From positions 62,001 through 126,000 of the forward strand of contig NZ_BMOI01000003.1 in the NCBI RefSeq assembly GCF_014646995.1: a DNA stretch of 64,000 nucleotides, in the 5' to 3' direction. The position numbers were made by a program, and so were the translations under genes. This stretch comes from Curtobacterium luteum. Lineage in GTDB: Bacteria > Actinomycetota > Actinomycetes > Actinomycetales > Microbacteriaceae. Of this stretch, positions 14,151 through 22,426 are shown piece after piece. Positions within the stretch are counted from its first letter, which is position 1. The number at the start of each line of letters is the position of its first letter. The notes under the pieces were generated by a model. That model searched no databases, had not been told where the DNA came from, and saw nothing but the letters and a program-made list of their open reading frames with translations.

Positions 14151-14678
14151 TCAGGCGGCCAGCGCGCGGTACGCCGCTTCAGGACGGGCCGTCCGGACGA
14201 ACGTGACACGGCCGCGGTCGTCGGTGATCTCGACGCCGGTGCCCGGGGTGAGGAGCAGGGCGCGGACGCCCCGCGCACGCCGCAGTCCGATCCCGCCGTA
14301 CGTCGACGCGTCCGCCTCGACCAGGCGCACGTCCGCGATCCGCCGGCGGGCGATCCGGCGGGGCGGGAGCGGTCGGAAGCGCACCGTCACGTGCTCGTCG
14401 GTCACCGTGAGGCCCGTGCGCGCGACGAGGAGCAGGAACCCGGCGACCACGCCGACCAGCCCGGGGACGAGCAGCGAAGCCTCCGGTGCGTCGCCGGGCC
14501 AGCCGAGGACGGCGGCGGAGAGCGCGAGCCCGCCGAGCAGCAGGACCGCGCCGACCGCGCGCATCCACGCGGGTGCGAGCCCGTGGTCGTCGAGACCCCG
14601 CCGGGAGGCCCGGTGCGGCACCGCGGGACGGGTCGCGGTGGCGAGTCGGAACGTCGGGACGCTCAGGGTGTCGGTCAT
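14151..14678 (-). CDS. Membrane protein with PH-like C-terminal domain
   Basis: 175 residues from the ATG at 14678, which has AGGAGA at -7 on the coding strand; the longer open frame upstream is Pro/Arg-rich noise. Two adjacent hydrophobic segments (about residues 40-90) are followed by a compact beta-rich domain (LTVTDEHVTVRFRPLPPRRIARRRIADVRL...), the pattern of small two-TM proteins with a bacterial PH-like domain. Role unknown. It is isolated between rpoB and the two-component operon. Confidence 0.65.
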   Translation of the reverse strand: MTDTLSVPTFRLATATRPAVPHRASRRGLDDHGLAPAWMRAVGAVLLLGGLALSAAVLGWPGDAPEASLLVPGLVGVVAGFLLLVARTGLTVTDEHVTVRFRPLPPRRIARRRIADVRLVEADASTYGGIGLRRARGVRALLLTPGTGVEITDDRGRVTFVRTARPEAAYRALAA

Positions 14679-14985
14679 GTCGGTCTCCTGCTGGCACGTG
14701 GGCGCGCGCTGCGCATGCGGTCGGGTGGCCCGGGCGAGCGGGGCACGCCGGACGGCGGCGCATCGGTGCACCGGCGACGGCGGGCGCAGCACCGGGGGCG
14801 CGGGCGGGCGCGTCGCGGTCACGGCGGAGGGTGGACGCGGGCGGTGTGGGGCCGCCTGCATCGACACGGTCCGGGTGACGACTGCGTGAACGGTACGTGA
14901 CGTCCCTTGGCGCCGCCTGGGCGGTCCACGAGCGCGCGGTCAACGTCGCTGACGCGGGAGCCGCGTGCGGGCGGGGTGGCGCGGG
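14679..14985. other. 307-bp intergenic region
   Basis: Very G+C-rich spacer between the two-component operon and the PH-like membrane protein, both on the minus strand. No supported gene, no clear terminator hairpin and no confident promoter were found in it. Confidence 0.5.
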
Positions 14986-15639
14986 TCAGCGGAGGACGAG
15001 CGCCACGGCCTCCGCACGGCTGCGGACCCCGAGCTTCGCGAACACCTGGTTCACGTAGGACTTCACGGTCGGCACGGTCAGGAAGAGCTCCGCCGCGATC
15101 TCCGGGTTCGTGCGTCCCGCGGCGATCCGCTCGAGGACGTCCGCTTCGCGCGGGGTGAGCTGCGGGAACCGGGCCCGCACGTCCGCGGTCGTCGCCGACG
15201 CGGGATCGGCAGCGGGTGCCCCGGCGAGCCGGGCGACGAGCCGCGCCCCGACCGAGGCGTCGAAGGTCGCCTGCCCGGACGCGACCGCCCGGATCGCCGT
15301 CGCGATCTCCGTCCGCCCGGCGTCCTTCGTGAGGTACCCGCGCGCACCGGCTCGCAGCGCCGTCACGATCGAGTCGTCGTCCGCGAAGGTGGTCAGCACG
15401 AGGACGCCGACCTCCGGGTGGCCGGCGACGATCCTGGCGGTCGCGGTGGGCCCGTCGACGCCCGGCATCCGCAGGTCCATCAGGACGACGTCCGGCCGCT
15501 CACGCTCCACCGCCGCCACGGCTTCGGCTCCGTCGGCGGCCTCTCCGACGACCTCGAGGTCCGGCACCAGCGACAGCACCGTCACCAGGCCGTCGCGGAC
15601 GATCGCCTGGTCGTCGACGACGAGGACGCGGATCGTCAC
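14986..15639 (-). CDS. NarL/LuxR-family two-component response regulator
   Basis: 217 residues from GTG at 15639, which overlaps the kinase stop by 4 nt (GTGA). The receiver domain carries the acidic pair D9/D10, phospho-acceptor D55 (VVLMDLRMPG) and the LTKDAG lysine. The C-terminal LuxR-type helix-turn-helix is clear (LTPREADVLERIAAGRTNPEIAAELFLTVPTVKSYV...). It would be phosphorylated by the kinase encoded just upstream. The regulon is unknown; the small membrane protein at the head of the operon is a plausible sensory or target partner. Confidence 0.95.
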   Translation of the reverse strand: MTIRVLVVDDQAIVRDGLVTVLSLVPDLEVVGEAADGAEAVAAVERERPDVVLMDLRMPGVDGPTATARIVAGHPEVGVLVLTTFADDDSIVTALRAGARGYLTKDAGRTEIATAIRAVASGQATFDASVGARLVARLAGAPAADPASATTADVRARFPQLTPREADVLERIAAGRTNPEIAAELFLTVPTVKSYVNQVFAKLGVRSRAEAVALVLR

Positions 15640-16814
15640 GGCCGTCCCTCCGGCGGGACCGCTGCCGGGAGGCACATCACCACGACGAACGCGCCGTCGC
15701 GGACCCCGGCCTCCACGGTCGAGCCGTCGCCGAGCTCGGCGGCGCGCTCGCGCATCCCGGTGATGCCGTGGCCGTCCGAGCCGAGCGGGTTCGCGATCGT
15801 GACGGACACGGCGGAGCCGTCCCGGACGACCTCGAGGGCCACGGGGCGGCCGGGGGCGTGCCTGCGGGCGTTGCTCAGTGCCTCCCGGGCGATCTGGACC
15901 ACCGCGGCGCGGTGCGCCGCGTCGAGCTCGTCGAGCACCTCGGTGCCGTGCGCCGTGACGGAGCCGCCGAAGGACCGGTGGTCGTCGAGCAGGGCCGACA
16001 GCCGGGAGGCGCGGGTCGTGTCCGTCGCGTCGGCGTCGGTCGTCGGGACCGTGTCGTCGCGCAGCGCGCGCACGGCCCGGCGGGCCTCGGCCAGGCCGTC
16101 GGCGGCGAGGGTCCGGGCCTCCCCCGCGCGTCGTGCGGCCTCGTCGACGCGCCCTGCCTCGAGGAGGGCCTCGACCGCGTCGAGCTGGAGCACGAGCCCA
16201 CCGAGCGAGTGCGCGAGGACGTCGTGGACGTCCCGTGCCGCGCGCGACCGGTCCGCCAGGAGCGCCGCACGCTGCTGCTCCTGCAGCACCTCGCGCGACC
16301 GCTGCTCGGTGACCCGGAGCTGCCGCCGACCGAAGCCGACGAGGACACCGAGGAGGAGACCGGCGCTCGCACCGAGGACGAACTGCACGGAGGCACCGAG
16401 GACCGCCGCGGACCCGGCGACGATCGCCAAGCCCACGAGTGCCGCGACCCCACCGACCCAGACCGGCAGCGCCGTGCTGGCCCCGAGGAGCACCACGCCG
16501 GCGACGACCGGGACGACCATGAGCGCGTCGGTGGGCACGACCACGAGCGACCCGGCGACGATCATCACGCCGGCGGCGGCGCGGACCACGACCACGGACC
16601 GGGTGACCTCGCGGACGACCCAGGCGGCGAGTGCGACGCCGCCGACGGCCCAGACCCACGCCGGGTGGTGCAGGCCGAGGCCGTTCCGGACGAACCAGAA
16701 GCCGACCACGACGACCCCGAGGGCGTTCAGCGCCCAGGCCACGCCCGAACGGGACCGTCCGCCCTCGTCACCTCGGGGGAGGTCGGTCCGCTCGGGGTCG
16801 GCGGTCGTGGTCAC
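15636..16814 (-). CDS. HisKA_3-type sensor histidine kinase
   Basis: 392 residues from GTG at 16814. About five to six transmembrane helices (residues 25-165) precede a short coiled coil and the HisKA_3 dimerisation box RDVHDVLAHSLG with phospho-acceptor H197. The HATPase domain has its N box (SNARRHAPG) and G box (GHGITGMRERA). There is no sizeable extracellular sensor domain, as in intramembrane-sensing kinases. It overlaps the gene upstream (GTGA at 16811-16814) and the regulator downstream by 4 nt each, so all three are probably translationally coupled. Confidence 0.94.
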   Translation of the reverse strand: MTTTADPERTDLPRGDEGGRSRSGVAWALNALGVVVVGFWFVRNGLGLHHPAWVWAVGGVALAAWVVREVTRSVVVVRAAAGVMIVAGSLVVVPTDALMVVPVVAGVVLLGASTALPVWVGGVAALVGLAIVAGSAAVLGASVQFVLGASAGLLLGVLVGFGRRQLRVTEQRSREVLQEQQRAALLADRSRAARDVHDVLAHSLGGLVLQLDAVEALLEAGRVDEAARRAGEARTLAADGLAEARRAVRALRDDTVPTTDADATDTTRASRLSALLDDHRSFGGSVTAHGTEVLDELDAAHRAAVVQIAREALSNARRHAPGRPVALEVVRDGSAVSVTIANPLGSDGHGITGMRERAAELGDGSTVEAGVRDGAFVVVMCLPAAVPPEGRP

Positions 16815-17317
16815 CGGACCATCATGCTGGCTCGGCGCGCGCCGCGGGGGATGCGCTGGTCGACGACGACGGCGCGGGCTGCCCGGTTCAGCGCGAGGAC
16901 GAGCAGGATCGTCCCGGTGGCGGTGAGCAGGTGGGCGCCGAGGTGCCCGCCGACGACGTCGAGCCCGATCCGGACGACGATGAGGACGATCCAGAGCGCA
17001 GCCCCGGCCCATCCGGTCCGGGACTGGAGCGTGCGGCCCTTGCCGTCCGGCGTCGACACGGTCCGGAAGCGTGTGATGCTGCCCGTGGTCAGACCGACCG
17101 CGATCGTGACGAGGGCCTCGATCGCGAGGAACACCACGTCGGTCGTGGTGACCGTGACGCCGCTGTTCGCGAGCACGACGACCCCGACCACACCCATGAC
17201 GAGCGGCGTCCGCCAGATGCGGGCCGGGTCGAGGTACTGCCAGGTGGCCTGCCGGTACGCCAGGAAGACGACCAGCGCGAGGCCGAGGAGGACGTTGACG
17301 ACGAGGTGGGCGGACAT
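16811..17317 (-). CDS. Multi-pass membrane protein at head of two-component operon
   Basis: 168 residues from the ATG at 17317, preceded by GGAAGG. Four to five hydrophobic segments cover most of the chain (near 3-17, 33-50, 57-75, 100-120 and 125-145). It loosely resembles small CcdC/DUF1453-type membrane proteins, but I cannot name the family. Its stop overlaps the kinase GTG by 4 nt, so it is the first gene of the three-gene signalling operon. It may be a sensor accessory or an autoregulated output. Confidence 0.7.
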   Translation of the reverse strand: MSAHLVVNVLLGLALVVFLAYRQATWQYLDPARIWRTPLVMGVVGVVVLANSGVTVTTTDVVFLAIEALVTIAVGLTTGSITRFRTVSTPDGKGRTLQSRTGWAGAALWIVLIVVRIGLDVVGGHLGAHLLTATGTILLVLALNRAARAVVVDQRIPRGARRASMMVR

Positions 17318-17474
17318 GGTGCGGGCCTTCCGGTCGAGGTGCCGACGGGGTGTGCCGCCGGAGCCGGCGGGGATTCCCGTCGGGGTGCTCCCAGCCTCGT
17401 TCGCGGGGGTCGGCGGGCACACCGACCAGGGGTGGGGGTGCGGGTGGTGATCCCGGGTGGTGTTCGATTGGGGC

Positions 17475-18317
17475 ATGGCTGATGCGTTCGACGGGTTCCG
17501 GATCGGTGCGGGCTACGCGGTCGTGGAGCCGGACCGGCACCGGCCGGGGTCGTACACGCTGGTGGTCGACGGGACCCCGCAGTCGCACGTCGACCTCGAG
17601 GACCCGACGCACCTCGCGTTCGAGTACATCCGGCGGATCGGGCACGCGATCGACCTGCTGCCGCCGGGGCCGATCACGGCGCTGCACCTCGGGGCGGGGG
17701 CACTCACGCTGCCGCGGTACGTCGCGGTGACCCGGCCGGGGTCGCGCCAGCAGGTGGTCGAGCTCGAACGGGACCTCGTCGACCAGGTGCGGGCCGTCCT
17801 GCCGTTCCCCCGCGGCGCGTCGATCCGGGTGCGGTACGGCGACGCCCGCGAGGTCCTCGGCAAGCTGCCGAACGGTCTGCGCGGCACGGTCGACCTCGTG
17901 GTGGTCGACGTGTTCGGCGGCTCGCAGATCCCGGCGCACGTGACGAGCGTCGAGTTCTACCGGTCGGTGGCCGAGTTCCTCTCCCCGACCGGGATCGTCG
18001 CGGTGAACGTGGCTGACGGCGCAGGGCTCGCGTTCGCTCGGGGTCAGGCGTCGACGCTGCAGTCGGTGCTGCCCTCGGTGGCGGCGGTCGCGGACACCGG
18101 GATGCTCAAGGGCCGGCGGTTCGGGAACATCGTGCTGCTCGGCTCGCCCACCGACCTGCCCGTGGCGGACATGCCGCGGCGGTACTCCTCCGACCCGATG
18201 CCGGCGAAGGTCGTGCACGGGGCCGAGCTGCGGGCGTTCGTCGCCGGTGCGCCGATCGTCACCGACCAGACGGCGGTGGCGTCGCCGGAGCCGAACCGGA
18301 GCGTGTTCGGCGGGTGA
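17475..18317 (+). CDS. Spermidine-synthase-like methyltransferase-fold protein
   Basis: 280 residues from ATG 17475; an in-frame GTG at 17457 is possible, but a -10-like TTCGAT lies 6 nt before the ATG. The Rossmann-like core shows a glycine-rich SAM-binding-type loop (ALHLGAGALTLPRY), the acidic end of strand 2 (VVELERDL) and DLVVVDVFGG, as in spermidine synthases and in the C-terminal domains of MFS-fused homologues. It lacks the N-terminal membrane region of those fusions. True polyamine activity is uncertain. Divergent from the two-component operon. Confidence 0.75.
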   Translation: MADAFDGFRIGAGYAVVEPDRHRPGSYTLVVDGTPQSHVDLEDPTHLAFEYIRRIGHAIDLLPPGPITALHLGAGALTLPRYVAVTRPGSRQQVVELERDLVDQVRAVLPFPRGASIRVRYGDAREVLGKLPNGLRGTVDLVVVDVFGGSQIPAHVTSVEFYRSVAEFLSPTGIVAVNVADGAGLAFARGQASTLQSVLPSVAAVADTGMLKGRRFGNIVLLGSPTDLPVADMPRRYSSDPMPAKVVHGAELRAFVAGAPIVTDQTAVASPEPNRSVFGG

Positions 18318-18339
18318 CGGCGGGGTCCGGCGTCGCTGC

Positions 18340-18470
18340 GGAACGACCACGCCGTCGTCGTGCGACAGCGGCGGGGTCGTTGCTTGCACGTGCAAGGAAC
18401 GACCCCGCTGGAGAACGACGCCGTCGTCGTCGTGCGACGACGACTCCGTCGCTGCTTGCATCTGCAACGA
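18340..18470. repeat. Two diverged ~58-bp repeat units with strong palindromes
   Basis: Two related units begin at 18340 and 18413. Each runs GAACGAC, a CGTCGTCGTGCGAC stretch, then GCTTGCA..TGCAA. The first lies in a 38-bp near-perfect inverted repeat (18371-18408, 19-bp arms with one G/G mismatch). The second has the palindrome GTCGTCGTCG-TG-CGACGACGAC (18423-18444). They sit in the 261-bp gap before the YG-rich membrane protein gene. The 38-bp stem could act as a terminator for the spermidine-synthase-like gene. Confidence 0.65.
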
Positions 18471-18578
18471 GCCGCCGGACGCCGGCCCCGGTGGCGTCGT
18501 CGCGCGCTCGGAGGGCCGGGCGGGCAGGATGGGCTGAACGACCGTGCAGGGCACGACCGAGCGAAGGGACCGCACGCC

Positions 18579-19319
18579 ATGACGAACGACGACCGGAGCA
18601 ACGAGGACCGGCCGACCGACGGCCAGCCGCGCTACGGCGAGCGCGCCGAGCCGGCGTCCACCCCGCAGTACGGCGAGCAGTACGGCGACCGCGACGGCGC
18701 GCCCCGGTACGGCGAGCAGACCCCGCAGGACGGCGACTCGGCCCCGCAGTACGGGCAGCAGCAGTACGGGCAGCAGCAGTACGGCCAGCCGCAGTACGGG
18801 CAGGGTGAGCACGACCGTCGTGACGACCGCGCCGGAGCGCCGGTGTGGAACGACGGCCGGCACCAGCAGCAGTACGGCGCCGGCCCGGACCACGGCGCCC
18901 CGGCTTGGCAGTCGCCGGAGCCAGCGCGGAAGAAGAAGACCGTCGGTGTCGTGGCGTTCATCGTCGCGCTCCTCGCCCTGGCGCTCGCCGTGATCGCCGG
19001 AGCCGTGCTGGGCAACGCGTTCGGCAGCGACTCCGGTCTCCGCGACACGCTGCTCAACGGCTCCGGCGCGACGCAGTCCGGGCAGCAGGAGCTCGAGCGG
19101 CAGATGATGGACAACCCCGCGTTGCTGGCGAGCGGTGGCGGTGCGGGCGTCGCCGCCCTCATCGGAACGCTCCTCGGGATCTGGGCGATCATCCAGGGCA
19201 TCATCGCGATCGTCACGAAGCGTGGCCGCGCGTTCGGCGTCGTCGCGCTGATCATCGCCGTGGTGTCGCCGATCGTGCTCTACATCGTGCTGGGCGTGGC
19301 GTTCTCGACGCAGCTCTGA
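18579..19319 (+). CDS. YG/Q-rich membrane protein
   Basis: 246 residues from ATG 18579. The first 115 residues are low-complexity with many repeats of the type PQYGQQQYG, RYGE and QYGEQYGD. Then comes a basic KKK, one long TM segment (about 123-145), a small extracytoplasmic or loop region, and two further TM segments (about 185-210 and 218-243). Actinobacterial proteins with such disordered Y/G/Q-rich cytoplasmic tails before DUF4190-like TM pairs are common and of unknown function. A hairpin at 19339-19372 follows. Confidence 0.75.
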   Translation: MTNDDRSNEDRPTDGQPRYGERAEPASTPQYGEQYGDRDGAPRYGEQTPQDGDSAPQYGQQQYGQQQYGQPQYGQGEHDRRDDRAGAPVWNDGRHQQQYGAGPDHGAPAWQSPEPARKKKTVGVVAFIVALLALALAVIAGAVLGNAFGSDSGLRDTLLNGSGATQSGQQELERQMMDNPALLASGGGAGVAALIGTLLGIWAIIQGIIAIVTKRGRAFGVVALIIAVVSPIVLYIVLGVAFSTQL

Positions 19320-19338
19320 CATCGAGGCGCCTCCTTTC

Positions 19339-19372
19339 GACGGCCCGTCGTGCTCCGGCACGGCGGGCCGTC
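19339..19372 (+). terminator. Hairpin after YG-rich membrane protein
   Basis: GACGGCCCG (19339-19347) pairs with CGGGCCGTC (19364-19372). An inner CGTGC/GCACG stem lies in the loop. Located 20 nt past the stop. Confidence 0.7.
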
Positions 19373-19442
19373 CTGCGGGTACGTGCCCCCCCGTGCGCGT
19401 GGCACCGCCCGCTCTCGGCAGGGCGCGGTTACCCTCGAACCG

Positions 19443-20288
19443 ATGTCCCTCCCGCCCGAAGACCGCCAGCCGCACGACCGGACCGACCGCGCCCGTGACG
19501 GCCGTCACGTCGCGCCCGTGACCGCCGGCGTCAGCCCGGGCTCGACGTTCGCGCCGATCAGCCTCCGACCCGCCGTCGACGCCGAGGCCGTGCAGCAGCG
19601 CCTCCGTGACCTCGGGCAGAGCCGGAGCACCGAGGCCCTCGCCGAGCGTGCCGAGCTCCTCCGCCTGCTCGGTCGGCTCGACGAGTCCCTCGTGGTCGCG
19701 GAGGAGGTGTTCCGCCTGACGATGTTCACCGGCGAGCGCCAGGACAAGGTCGCCGCACGCATCCGTCGCGCCCACGTGCTGCACGACCTCGGACGGCACG
19801 AGCGCGCCGCCACCGAGGCCGCGCTCGCCCGCGACACCGCCCGCACCGAGGAGTGGCCGGAGCTCGAGGGCGCCGCCGCCGAGCTCGAGGGCTGGTCGCT
19901 GTTCGAGAGCGGTCGCTACGAGGAGGCCCGTTCGGCACTGTCCCGGGCGTACCAGGCCTTCCGCCAGGCCGGCGCCCCCTCGGAGCGCACCGACGCGCTC
20001 CGCACCGCGGTCGAGGCCGCGATGCGCGCGTCCATCTCGACGGCCGACGCGCAGCCCGAGAAGCCGCGGACGGCCCGTGACGTCGCCGCCCGCCAGGCGG
20101 AGGACGACGTCGAGGCGGCACCACGGGCCTCCCGGCCGGAACCGTCGGTGGCGGACACCGAGCCGCCGGTCCGACGCCGCGTGCTCGGCGCCCCGGACGC
20201 GGCTCGCACCGAGGCCGACGACATCTGGGGCCGGATCGCGGCCCGCGCCGCGCGGAAGGGCCAGGCAGACCCGCGTCCCGAGCGATGA
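19443..20288 (+). CDS. TPR-like helical repeat protein
   Basis: 281 residues from ATG 19443, with -10-like TACCCT 7 nt upstream, consistent with a leaderless transcript. A helical region (about 50-205) resembles tetratricopeptide repeats (LDESLVVAEEVFRLT..., HERAATEAALARDTA..., RYEEARSALSRAYQAFRQAG). A disordered charged C-terminal tail follows. It overlaps the SprT-like gene by 4 nt (ATGA), so the two are probably co-translated. Function unknown. Confidence 0.75.
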   Translation: MSLPPEDRQPHDRTDRARDGRHVAPVTAGVSPGSTFAPISLRPAVDAEAVQQRLRDLGQSRSTEALAERAELLRLLGRLDESLVVAEEVFRLTMFTGERQDKVAARIRRAHVLHDLGRHERAATEAALARDTARTEEWPELEGAAAELEGWSLFESGRYEEARSALSRAYQAFRQAGAPSERTDALRTAVEAAMRASISTADAQPEKPRTARDVAARQAEDDVEAAPRASRPEPSVADTEPPVRRRVLGAPDAARTEADDIWGRIAARAARKGQADPRPER

Positions 20289-20755
20289 CGGGGCGGCTCG
20301 ACGAGGTCCGCGACCGTGCCGCCGTCCTGATGGCGCAGCACCTCGATGCCTCGTGGTCGTTCGCCTTCGACCACGCCAAGACCCGCGCGGGGCAGTGCGA
20401 CTTCACGAAGCGGCGCATCACGGTGAGCCGCCACCTCGCCGCACGGTTCTCAGACGACGACGCGGACCAGGTGCTGCTCCACGAGATCGCGCACGCGTTG
20501 GCGGGTGCCCGCGCGGCGCACGGTCCCACCTGGCGGCGGACGGCGGCCGCGATCGGCTACACGGGCTCACGGCTGTACGACGGCCCGGTCGCCGCCGAAC
20601 TCGCGCCCTGGGTGGGTGCGTGCCCCGCCGGGCACGAGCACGTGCGCTACCGCACGCCGACGCGGCCACTGGCCTGCGCGAAGTGCTCCCGGCGCTTCGA
20701 CGCCCGCAACGTGATCACCTGGCAGCGGCGGACGGCGACGCCCGCGGGCCGCTGA
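20285..20755 (+). CDS. SprT-like zinc metalloprotease-fold protein
   Basis: 156 residues. The zincin motif HEIAHAL starts at H66 (H66, E67, H70). A C-terminal zinc ribbon follows (CPAGHEH ... CAKCSRRF). This is the SprT/SprT-like domain layout; in eukaryotic Spartan this fold digests DNA-protein cross-links, whereas bacterial roles are largely unknown. Start overlaps the preceding TPR-like gene stop by 4 nt. Confidence 0.87.
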   Translation: MTGRLDEVRDRAAVLMAQHLDASWSFAFDHAKTRAGQCDFTKRRITVSRHLAARFSDDDADQVLLHEIAHALAGARAAHGPTWRRTAAAIGYTGSRLYDGPVAAELAPWVGACPAGHEHVRYRTPTRPLACAKCSRRFDARNVITWQRRTATPAGR

Positions 20756-20817
20756 ACCGTCCTCCGACGACCGGAGCACCCGCTGGTGCCGCGGTCGTAA
20801 CCCGTTAGCCTGGGCGG

Positions 20818-21513
20818 ATGCACACGGGGCAGCACATCCGCACGGACGCCGGATCCTCCTGGTTCTTCGACGCCGGCCGGATCGCCCTCGACTTCGCGCA
20901 CACCGGCGGGTTCGCCGACGACCCCGACGGCCACCGATCCCGGGCCCAGCTCGGTGAGCTCCTCGCGACGCCGGCCGACCTCGACGAGTGGCTGAGCGAC
21001 CACACCGAGCCGATCGACGTCGGCGCGACGTCGAGGGAGCTGCAGGACGCCCGGGCGCTCCGGGCGGCCATCGCCCGGCTCGCCGTCGCCGCCGCCCCGG
21101 CCCCCGCGACGACGCCCGCCGAACGGACCGCGGTCGCCGCGGGCCTCCGCGCCGGGACCGGTCGGACCCGTCCGGCGCCGGACGACATCGACACCGTCAA
21201 CCTCTTCGCCGCGCTGCCGGACGTGCCGCCGAGCCTGCCCGGCGGTCGTCGTCGGGCCGGGGCGAACCGCGTGCGGCTGGCGCAGGCGCTGTCCAGCGTG
21301 GCGCGGGACGCCGTGGCCCTGTTCACCGAGGTCGGGTTCGACGACGCCGAGGCCGACGGACGGCCGACGCGCCTGAGCCGCTGCTCGGCCGCCGACTGCG
21401 GGCTCGTGTTCTACGACTCGTCGCGTGGCGGCACCCGCCGGTGGTGCTCGATGCAGCGCTGCGGGAACCGGGCGAAGGTGCGGGCGCACCGGGCACGGCG
21501 CGCCGGGGCCTGA
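20818..21513 (+). CDS. CGNR zinc-finger family regulator
   Basis: 231 residues. An N-terminal ABATE-like domain is followed by a C-terminal zinc finger with the family signature (RCSAADCGLVF ... RWCSMQRCGNRAKV, containing CGNR). Members are presumed DNA-binding transcription factors, many in actinobacteria. ATG at 20818 lies 6 nt after TAGCCT, a leaderless arrangement. A weak GCCGAC-GCC-GTCGGC hairpin (21566-21580) separates it from the convergent lipoprotein gene. Confidence 0.9.
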   Translation: MHTGQHIRTDAGSSWFFDAGRIALDFAHTGGFADDPDGHRSRAQLGELLATPADLDEWLSDHTEPIDVGATSRELQDARALRAAIARLAVAAAPAPATTPAERTAVAAGLRAGTGRTRPAPDDIDTVNLFAALPDVPPSLPGGRRRAGANRVRLAQALSSVARDAVALFTEVGFDDAEADGRPTRLSRCSAADCGLVFYDSSRGGTRRWCSMQRCGNRAKVRAHRARRAGA

Positions 21514-21601
21514 GCACGTGCAGGGCGTTCTGCGCACCCGCACGACGGGTGGGCAGCACGACGGAGCCGACGCCGTCGGCCGCGCCGCCCGGCCGCCGGT
21601 C

Positions 21602-22426
21602 TCAGCAGTCGTCGACGACGTCGTCCGGGTCCGCGAGCTCGAGGTCCGCACCCCACGACGAGAAGGACAGTGACACCGTCCCCGTGCCGTCGGCAGCCCG
21701 GAGCGAGTACGGCAGCGGCTGCCCCACCGCCGACACCTCGAGCGACCCGACCGGGGACGACCCGCTCGCGACGACGACCTGCGCCCGCGCGGCCTTCCCC
21801 GATCCGGTCACGGCCCCGGGGTGGAGCGTGACGTCCGCGTCGGCGCCGAGCAGTGCCTGGAGCAGGTCCTCCGGGGTGGTGAACGGCGCGAAGGTCCGGA
21901 GCGCGGACGAGCCCGCGGCGACGCACACCCGGCCGGTCGTGGCGTCGTCGAGGCCGGTCCGCTCGGCGAAGGCCCGGTTGCCGCGGACCCAGACCTCGTC
22001 GCCCCGTCGGCGGGCATCGAGCGTGACGTCGCCGACGGTGAGCCGGAGCGAGGAGTCGTCCGGCACGCCGCGGTAGGCGAACCGGATCGTCCGACCGGGC
22101 ACGGTGTCGCCGCTGCCCTCCCGGGCCGCCGTACCGTTGCCTGCTGCAGGATCCGGGACGAGCTCGGTGACGGTCCCGGTCGCGACGACGGACCGGGACC
22201 GCACGGCGCGGAGGACGTCCCGCAGGGCGGTGGGCCCGTCGACCGTCTCGATGCCGTTGCGGCTGCCGTCGACGGGTGCCTGCCCGCCGAACCCGGTGGC
22301 GGTCGGGGTGACCGCGACGTCCGCGGGGTCGGCGCCGGAGCAGCCGGTCAGGGCGAGGGCCGCGGCGAGCGCGGTGGCCGCGACGGACCCGGCCCGGACG
22401 CGCGGGCGCCCCGGCTCAGCCCGCAT
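21602..22426 (-). CDS. Lipoprotein (LppX/LprG-like) at the secretion locus
   Basis: 274 residues with a typical lipoprotein signal (basic start, hydrophobic run, lipobox LTGC with the Cys near residue 29). The mature part is beta-rich with repeated ranges such as RFAYRGVPDDSSLRLTVGDVTLDARRRGDEVWV, recalling LppX/LprG lipid-binding folds or proteins that replace them. It overlaps the end of the frameshifted FN3-like gene by 11 nt and is probably co-transcribed with it, divergently from the ATPase operon. It is likely an envelope component of the locus. Confidence 0.7.
   Translation of the reverse strand: MRAEPGRPRVRAGSVAATALAAALALTGCSGADPADVAVTPTATGFGGQAPVDGSRNGIETVDGPTALRDVLRAVRSRSVVATGTVTELVPDPAAGNGTAAREGSGDTVPGRTIRFAYRGVPDDSSLRLTVGDVTLDARRRGDEVWVRGNRAFAERTGLDDATTGRVCVAAGSSALRTFAPFTTPEDLLQALLGADADVTLHPGAVTGSGKAARAQVVVASGSSPVGSLEVSAVGQPLPYSLRAADGTGTVSLSFSSWGADLELADPDDVVDDC

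Noticed and set aside
18360-18578. Longer version of the YG-rich membrane protein starting upstream
   Set aside because: The extra 73 codons would be made of the palindromic repeat units and are Arg-rich noise; ATG 18579 gives a normal start.
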